A stretch of 64,000 bases of DNA from Vigna angularis. Lineage: Eukaryota; Streptophyta; Magnoliopsida; Fabales; Fabaceae. The DNA lies in the NCBI RefSeq assembly GCF_016808095.1, contig NC_068977.1:11344479-11408478 (forward strand). The letters are read 5' to 3'. Below the pieces are notes generated by a model. It was not told the origin of the DNA. It did no database searches and saw nothing but the letters and a program-made list of their open reading frames with translations. Shown piece by piece: positions 57,672-64,000 of the stretch; the first letter of the stretch is position 1; every line of letters starts with the position of its first letter. A program made the translations under genes and the position numbers.

Positions 57672-59035
57672 AGTGGCTTATGAAACTTCCCTCGTGTGAC
57701 TCATTGATGAAGAATTTCCTGTGGAACCCTTGAGGCACACACAATTTTTCCTCTTTGAAAAAATATCCCTTAGACGCACAGAACCCCTCTTGTGACTTCT
57801 TTTGGCAACTTTCAAAGATATGGAGGAAAAGAAATCATCTTGTGCATACAACACTCCCATATGATCAAATCCAAGAATTTGAAATCCAAGTTTTGAGAAA
57901 AGGTTCTGTCTCCTAGAAAGTGTGTTGACCACAACATTTGTTCTTCCCTTCTTATATTTGATCACATAAGGGAATTGTTTAAGGTATTCCATCCACCTAT
58001 CATCCCTCTTATTCAACTTGTGTTGTCTCCTAAAAAATTTAAGTGACTCATGGTCACTATGTACGACAAACTCTTTGGAAAGTAGGTAGTGCTTCCAAGT
58101 TTATAAGGACCTCACAAAGGCATACAACTCATTGTCATATCTAAGGTACTTTATAGTGGCACCATGGAGTTTTTCACTAAAATAAGCAATATAGTGCCCC
58201 TCTTGTAACAAGACTTCACCTATTCCAACATCATTTTCCTCACATTCTATCTCAAATGTTTTTGAAAAGTTTGGAAGAACTAAAATGGATGCATTGGTGA
58301 GTTTTTCTTTGAATTGCCTGAAAGCCAACTCTTATCTCTTTTCCCACTCAAACTTGAATCTTTTTTCACAAACTCATTAAGTGGTGAAGTTATGCTCGAG
58401 AAGTTAGACACAAATCTCCTATAAAAAGAAGCTAACACATGAAAGCTCCTAACTTCTCCTACATTTTGGGGAGTTGGCCACTCTTGAATGACCTTGACCT
58501 TGGTGGGATTAACATGAACTCCATGCTTGTTGACTATGAATCCTAGGAATATCACATTATCCTCACAAAAAGTGCACTTCTCTTTGTTGGAAAATAAGTG
58601 GTTGTCTCTCAAAGTGGTAAGCACTACATGCAAATGTCCTAGATGACCATGAAGGTTATTGCTATACACTAGGATGTCATCAAAATATACAACCACAAAC
58701 TTCTCAATTCAATCCCATAAGACATGATTCATTAGTCTCATGAAAGTGCTAGGTGCATTAGTTAAGCCAAATGACATAACTAACCATTCATATAATCCAA
58801 ACTTAGTCTTAAATGCAGTCATCCACTCATCACCCTTTCTTATTCTTATTTGGTGATACCCACTTTTAAGATCTATTTTGGAAAACATGGTGGATCCATG
58901 CAACTCATCCAACATGTCATCAAGTCGTGGAATTGGGTGTCTATACTTAATGGTGATGTTGTTAATGGCCACAACATTTTCCATTTTCCATTTTCCATCA
59001 TTTTTAAAGGCTAACAACATGGGGCACAACACACG
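57672..59035 (-). pseudogene. Ty3/gypsy chromovirus pol fragment (RT and RNase H)
   Basis: Minus-strand order: RT start (59032-58709) with [20 protein letters not shown] and [14 protein letters not shown], then the YFDDILVYS active site (about 58685-58660), the GFIVNKHGV region, then RNase H (58328-58101) and its end (58016-57678, YVIKYKKGR). The frame changes between about 58380 and 58320, and stops separate the pieces. Gag, protease and integrase are missing. The right edge at about 59035 ends abruptly in the middle of RT, where a different element begins. Confidence 0.85.
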
Positions 59036-59806
59036 AACTCAAACTCTTTTGGACCCACCCTTTATTGAGCAACTATTGGTTGAAGGAATGCATAAGTTTT
59101 CTATATACCAGAACTATCTAAGGAATCCAGATAAGCCAAGAGATTATTCTCTTTATAAAACAGGAGGAATGAAGAAAGACAGTCGCCTTTGTGCTTTTGT
59201 CATTACCTGGATTATCTTCCAAGGGGCAACAACCATGCACAAGTGACTATAAAGGATATGTGCTTAATTCATTCTCTCAAAGAGAATATCCAAACTGATT
59301 GGTCAACAGTTATATCTAACAACATGCTTAAGGTAACTCGGTTGGAATCTGCAAGCCTACCCTATGCAGTTTTCATCTCAAAGGTCCTTCTTCATTTTCA
59401 AGTTAATTGTGTTGAAGAATCATGTGAAACCTACAACAAGAGGAACATCATTGACATAATTGTGTTGCATCACATGAATCTTCGGCATGGACCAGATGGG
59501 TGGTTATTTAAAGATGAAAATCAGGATGAGGAAGAGGCACCTAATGGATCATCAGCTGCCTCTTTTAGGCCTAAATCTGAGTTTGAAAAATACATGGTTA
59601 GGCAGATGCACTCTCTATCAATCCTCTATACATATTAGTTTGACAAAATCAACAAGGACATAGTTGTTATTAAAGACAAGCAGGAAATCCAGAGTTTGGA
59701 TGATGATGATAGTGATGAGAATGAAGAGGATGATGCAAATGATGATGAGGAAGAGAGTATTCATGATGAAAGCGATGATGATATATTACTTAGGGATATG
59801 ATCTAG
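59036..59806 (+). pseudogene. Gag-like "putative plant transposon protein" with acidic tail, broken
   Basis: Two overlapping frames: the first (to 59246) with DPPFIEQLLVEGMHKFSIY and YSLYKTGGMKKDSRLCAFVI, the second (59189-59638, then on past a TAG) with PRGNNHAQVTIKDMCLIH and IVLHHMNLRHGPDGWLFKD. The tail from 59640 is rich in Asp and Glu (DDDSDENEEDD). Proteins of this type are common in Phaseoleae retroelements and often labelled putative plant transposon protein; their role is unknown. A frameshift near 59215 and a stop at 59636-59638 break it. Confidence 0.65.
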
Positions 59807-60911
59807 TATAGTTTGTTGTTGTAGTCTTAGTATTTGTTTTTAAGTGATGTAATTTTGGCCATAAGGCCTTTATCTTTTGAACAATTATACTCTGTTTGAT
59901 CTTTATTTTGATAAATGATATTTTGTTGTTAATTCCATATCCTGTGCTTATTGATTGAATGCTCCTTGAATGATTTTTTGGATATTGGATGATTCATTGA
60001 AGTCAGTTTGTGAATGCTTGAATGGGATTGAACTGATGAAATTGTTTGAATGCAATACTACACTATCATTCATTAATATTCATGAATATTGACATTGCAT
60101 CACAATTATTGATTTTATAATGCTTATTAATGTGCTAACACTCAACATGGTTGAGAAAGTTGAGATTACAGGTTGAACATTGATCTTAAAAGGTTTATTT
60201 GATCAAAATAGTGCATTTGATCACTTTCACGGAATTTAACGAATTACACAGATCAATAATCTATTAAAAATTTGCTCAGCAGAGATTTTAATCGGTTAAA
60301 TTCATAATGTAATCGATTAAAAGTCGCTTACTTAGTTTACACGCTTATAATTGTTTATATATATTGCTTAACATGTTCTGATTGGTACTTTATACATCTT
60401 AAGCATTAAGTGTTACATATTGTTCAAAAATGTTTTGAAAATCATACTTATGCTTCATTTTGAAAAATGCACCAAATGTTGCAGAATTTCTTAAACTGTT
60501 ATATATATTCTACCGCTGCATAAGATGGTATCATGCATTAACTTTGCAATCATACTTTGTACTTCACATCTTATTCATAATCATATTGATTATTTTGCAA
60601 AATTGCACTTGGTACATCTTCATTCATTCATTTGAAATGAGTATATACTCTGGTCTGTATACATTAATATACTGTCATACTGCTTTCATTTGATTCATTG
60701 AGCTTTGATTTATTCTGTTATAAATCCTATTTTTTCTACTCATAATGTTTAAAGTGCTACACCGCTTCATGATATGGGGAACATCATATTCTTCAATGGT
60801 CTGTAAGAATTTCTTTTGATGTATCTCTTAAGCACTTTTGATTGTCAATTTTTTTTTGCTAATGTCCAAAGGGGGAGAGTAACTGGAAAACAGTTTTTTG
60901 TTGTACATCAT

Positions 60912-60926
60912 AAAAAAAAGGGAGAT
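60912..60926 (+). other. Polypurine tract of the LARD-like element
   Basis: AAAAAAAAGGGAGAT directly before TGTTGATAGG, the LTR start. Confidence 0.6.
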
Positions 60927-61399
60927 TGTTGATAGGGGGAGCTATGTACAATTGAACCCATATCTCACATATGTGTTTTTGATGATGATAAAAGAAATAT
61001 TTTATAGTTTCTTGCACAACAAAATGACAAAACAGTTGCTTGATTATATTTGTGTTTGTGCTTAAACTATTTGTTATGTGTATTCATTGTTTAAATATAA
61101 ATCATTGGGTGAAACACTTTGCACATTGCATATCTGCATGAAATAATCGATTAACTGTTTGATTAATGTCTTAAATTTCATCATATATCAGTATATGCTT
61201 ATCAGAGGGAAAACACAAAGTTTTAACCGATTACATTATGTGTATAATCGATTAAAACTCGTTGTTATGCCAATACATGATTACCGAGTGCATTGATGTG
61301 TTCTGAATGGAAAAAGTTTTCAAAATTGCTTAAGTATGGAACTTAACTGATTATATTAATTTTCTAATCAGTTAAAATGTGTTTTATGTGAAAACTTTT

Positions 61400-62592
61400 T
61401 GGTTTAATGTTTCGGTAGGTCCTTATTTTTGTTCAGAATCTTAAATAGGTCCCTTTCTTTTTCGGCGTCTCAATTGGGTCCTTATTTTTGTAAAATTGAA
61501 TCAAATAGAGGCTTGCCGTCAAATTGAAAAGACGCCGTTAAGGAGGGTGTTACGTGGCATGCTGACAGTGTCTTTTTAAATTATGTGGCATTAAAAACAT
61601 GTGTGAAGTGTATTTTTTTAATTTCTGAATTAAAAAATGGAGTGCAAAGAAGGGAATTAAATTTTAAATAAGGGCAAAGTGATCAAAAGAACCTAAATTA
61701 ACTGCAGCAGCCCCTTTTCTGTGCAATTGTCAATTCGAAATCAGATTGGGGGAAGAAGATTAGGGCTTCGTATTAGGGTTTGTGAGAGAAAACAGTGCTT
61801 TATGGATTCGGAGGAAGAGGAGGAAGGGAGCTTGGTGATGAAATGGTTAAGATAATCATAGGGTGTGATGGAGCGAAGTCTCCATTTGAGATTGGACATG
61901 ACCCAAAGCTCCATTCGTTGAATCATTTTTGGAGCAAAGACGAAGTTGGGTTCAAACAGTTGCAGGTCCAGTAAGAACGGGACATGAAACTTTTCCATTT
62001 TTGTTGCCAAAGACAGGCATGTCACTAATAGAAGCTGAAAAGGCCACCCATTCGATTGTTGCCACAAAATGAAAGTAAATTAAAATAAAAAATTATAAAA
62101 TAATAAACAATAATAATGTCTAACTTTACGCCTAAAAAGCGTGACATTTTTGGGAGAAAAAGCGAAAGAAGAAAAGTGCATTACGGGAACAGAACATAGA
62201 GAGAGGAAACAGTCCAAATAGTTAACGGAGAGAAACGTCGTCACCAGAGAAAACTTGTAGAACGCTTGAATCTACATTGCCAAAAACAAATCACTCGTTC
62301 ATGCATCTAAACCAAAGTGCTTCTGCCCTAATCTCTCACGAACCCTAATTCAAAGCTCCAATCTTCTTCCCCAATCTGATTTCGAATTGGCAATTGCATA
62401 GAAAGGGGCTGTTGTAGTTAATTTAGATTCTTTTGACTACTTTTCCCTTATTTAAATTTTAATTCCCCTCTTTGCACTCTATTTTTTAATTCACAAATTA
62501 AAAAAATACAATTCACACACGTTTTTAATGTCACGTCATTTAAAAAGACATTATCAGCATGCCAAGTAACATTCTCCGTAACGATGTTTTTT
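61400..62592. mobile_element. Pack-MULE: Mutator-like element with long TIRs carrying a cyclin D fragment
   Basis: Left TIR 61527-61788 and right TIR 62330-62592 are inverted copies at roughly 85-90% by eye. Shared blocks include GAGTGCAAAGARGGGAATTA, CCAATCTGATTTCGAATTG and GGCATGCTGA. The left side continues outward (about 61410-61526, with repeated GGGTCC/AGGTCC) where the right side does not, so the right end is probably cut. The inside is host gene sequence and not transposase. I see no 9-bp target duplication because the outer ends are uncertain. Confidence 0.7.
61741..62067 (-). pseudogene. Captured D-type cyclin fragment
   Basis: A minus-strand frame whose first part matches the cyclin box of D-type cyclins: NGWPFQLLLVTCLSLATKME, then VPFLLDLQ, VFAPKMIQRMELWVMSNLKW and RLRSITPYDYLNHFITKLP. 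This is the region at the end of the cyclin N domain and start of the C domain. The N-terminal LxCxE part, the first half of the cyclin box and the rest of the C domain are missing. The last 15 or so codons run into the TIR. D cyclins bind CDKA at the G1/S step. A fragment like this cannot act as a full cyclin. Confidence 0.78.
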
Positions 62593-63350
62593 ATTTGTTA
62601 AATTTTGTGTGCAAATGTAAATCTGTTAAAGTTTAAGGAAAAGTTTAACCGATTACATTAATTGCTTAATCGATTAAAATGTGTTAGAGTTCAAAAATCT
62701 ATAAATAGACGCATTGCTCTCTGTACTTCAAAAATTTTATGATTCATAACTTTCATAATTAACTTGATTGTTGAGATTTTAATTGTAGGAGCGTCCTGAA
62801 TTTCTTGAAGAATCAAGATTGCTTCATTGGAAGGAAATACTTAAAGATTCTTCGAAGAACTTAGTGCTTTCATATAGCTGATCGTTTATGCACATTGAGG
62901 TGTACTTCTTCAGATCAGTGTTCTTATACCATCAATGTTGATTGTGTCCCTGTTGTTGCGGCTAGGAATAGGACTTGGTGAAGTTCTTTTACTTAGAGTT
63001 GAGATTGCTCTAAGGGTGACAAAAAGTGAGTGATCTTTCTGGGTGTATGTTATAGTTGATATTGAGTTAGAAAGGAGAGTACATTTGAGAGGATTGTTCT
63101 ATGTATGTCTTGCTTGTAAGAACTCTATCAATATAGTGGACCCCTTCATTTAATGTTGATTGAAGGAAGACTGGGCGTAGGCATTGGGCCAAACGAGTAT
63201 AAACAACTGTGTGAATCTCTCTATCCCTTCTCTTTTACATTGCTCTTATTCTTGATTGATTGCATCCCAAGAAAACATCAAAGATTTCAAAAAGTTTTTT
63301 AAAGAACAATTTTTTAAAGGGGAAAACCAATTCACCCCCTCTTGGTTAAG

Positions 63351-64000
63351 AGTATTGGCTCAATGTTTTCTACAAATGCAAATAAAAAACAAAAGCAAAT
63401 AAAAAATTAGAGATAACCTAAACACACCCAAAACAGAAAAAAACTTCTCATGAGCAAAATAACAAATAATTAGAAATGACTAAGAGAAACAAGAAAATTT
63501 AGCACAGATTCAATGGTCGTTAAAAGAAAAAGATAGACAAATTTGAATTGACATAACTAAGAAATCAACAAAGAGATAAAACCAAAACTAAAGAATATCC
63601 AATGGAGCAACAATTAGCAAAGGAGAAAACCAAATTAACCACATGAACCCTATTAAATACATATGAATAACATTTAATAATAATTTTCAATTGTGATATC
63701 ATTAATAATAACAGTTATTATAATATAAATGGTTAAATATGTTTTTAATCCCTAAACTTGGATACAAAATTAAAATTCTTATATCAAACTTTCATAATTT
63801 TAGTAAACAAACAAATAGACATAATTCTTTTACCAAACGATGTTAACTTTCTTTTGTGTTAAATGGTATTTTAGATTGACATTTGAGTTGGAATGTATTA
63901 AAAGGTATAAACAATTCAAATGTTAACTTATAACATCATTTAACATTTAAAAAAAACATTAATACCAATGAATTGAAATAAGTGTACATTCTTTCATTTT
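63351..64000. other. AT-rich DNA, no gene seen
   Basis: A-rich to about 63660, then AT-rich. No ORF of note. Confidence 0.5.

Larger units (their letters stand above)
59036..63350 (+). mobile_element. Non-autonomous LTR element (LARD-like), 5' part missing
   Basis: A gag-like plant transposon ORF (59036-59806), an AT-rich 3' untranslated part (59807-60910), a purine tract AAAAAAAAGGGAGAT (60912-60926), and an LTR starting TGTTGATAGGGGGAGC at 60927. The LTR has a TATA box (CTATAAATAG, about 62699), a leader, and ends near ACCAATTCACCCCC (63325-63340). No protease, integrase or RT lies in it. The left junction to the chromovirus fragment is abrupt. The LTR is interrupted by a Mutator-like insertion. 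Confidence 0.65.
60927..63350 (+). repeat. 3' LTR of the LARD-like element, interrupted by a MULE
   Basis: The start is sharp (TGTTGATAGG). The end is not exact. It holds three of the four 21-bp-spaced CGATTA pairs (61228, 61348 and 62650); the fourth is upstream at 60293. U5 near 63175 has GGGCGTAGGCATTGGGCC, like other legume LTRs of this kind. The MULE occupies about 61400-62592. Confidence 0.6.

Noticed and set aside
58878..59246. Plus-strand ORF of 122 codons crossing the chromovirus/LARD junction
   Set aside because: The first part is the antisense of chromovirus RT; only the second part is a real (gag-like) frame.

Overview
The window is repeat-rich plant nuclear DNA, most likely from a legume. 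Two spliced host genes sit among nested LTR retrotransposons. The legume assignment is inference. It rests on a giant Ogre-type Ty3/gypsy element with a 5' extra ORF, a gag-pol intron, dual RNase H and 3' minisatellites, and on TRIM and LARD elements of the style seen in Phaseoleae. No organelle, bacterial or CRISPR feature was seen.

Bases 1-22026 are the 3' part of one plus-strand Ogre element; its 5' LTR lies outside the window. In order it holds ORF1 (one stop), gag-protease (one frameshift and a lost catalytic Asp), a 191-bp intron whose removal joins gag-pro to pol in frame, and an open pol with RT, RNase H, a second archaeal-type RNase H and integrase. An 8-kb region follows between pol and the 3' LTR (17497-22026). 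This region carries, on the opposite strand, what looks like a complete captured WUSCHEL-type homeobox gene (10116-11603): TATA box, leader exon, leader intron, homeodomain exon, short intron and an exon with a WUS-box-like motif. One stop codon interrupts the homeodomain. Several families of degenerate tandem repeats come next, then a duplicated polypurine tract. The LTR has a CpG-dense CGTTCG array at its start and an array of predicted RNA hairpins, with pair-preserving changes, downstream of its TATA box.

Bases 22027-28930 hold a decayed chromovirus pol fragment, then a minus-strand TRIM-like element interrupted by a Ty1/copia element whose LTRs are nearly identical. The copia polyprotein frame has four stops, no frameshift and no gag N-terminus.

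Bases 30063-40900 are a plus-strand ABA4 (neoxanthin synthesis) gene with six exons. Its last intron is 8.2 kb and filled with transposon debris. Bases 40901-49398 are AT-rich and contain a fold-back DNA element and a solo LTR with a perfect TATAT target duplication.

Bases 49399-56901 are a minus-strand ten-exon gene for a 359-residue multi-pass membrane protein resembling the N-terminal part of ZnT5/MTP12-type transporters. It includes a probable U12-type AT-AC intron.

Bases 57672-64000 hold another chromovirus pol fragment (minus), then a plus-strand non-autonomous LTR element. Its LTR was hit by a Mutator-like element carrying a D-type cyclin fragment (a Pack-MULE). Two unrelated LTRs in the window share pairs of CGATTA-like motifs at fixed 20- or 21-bp spacing. 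All exon models are my own reading, supported by phase agreement and total length divisible by three, but not by transcripts or database searches.
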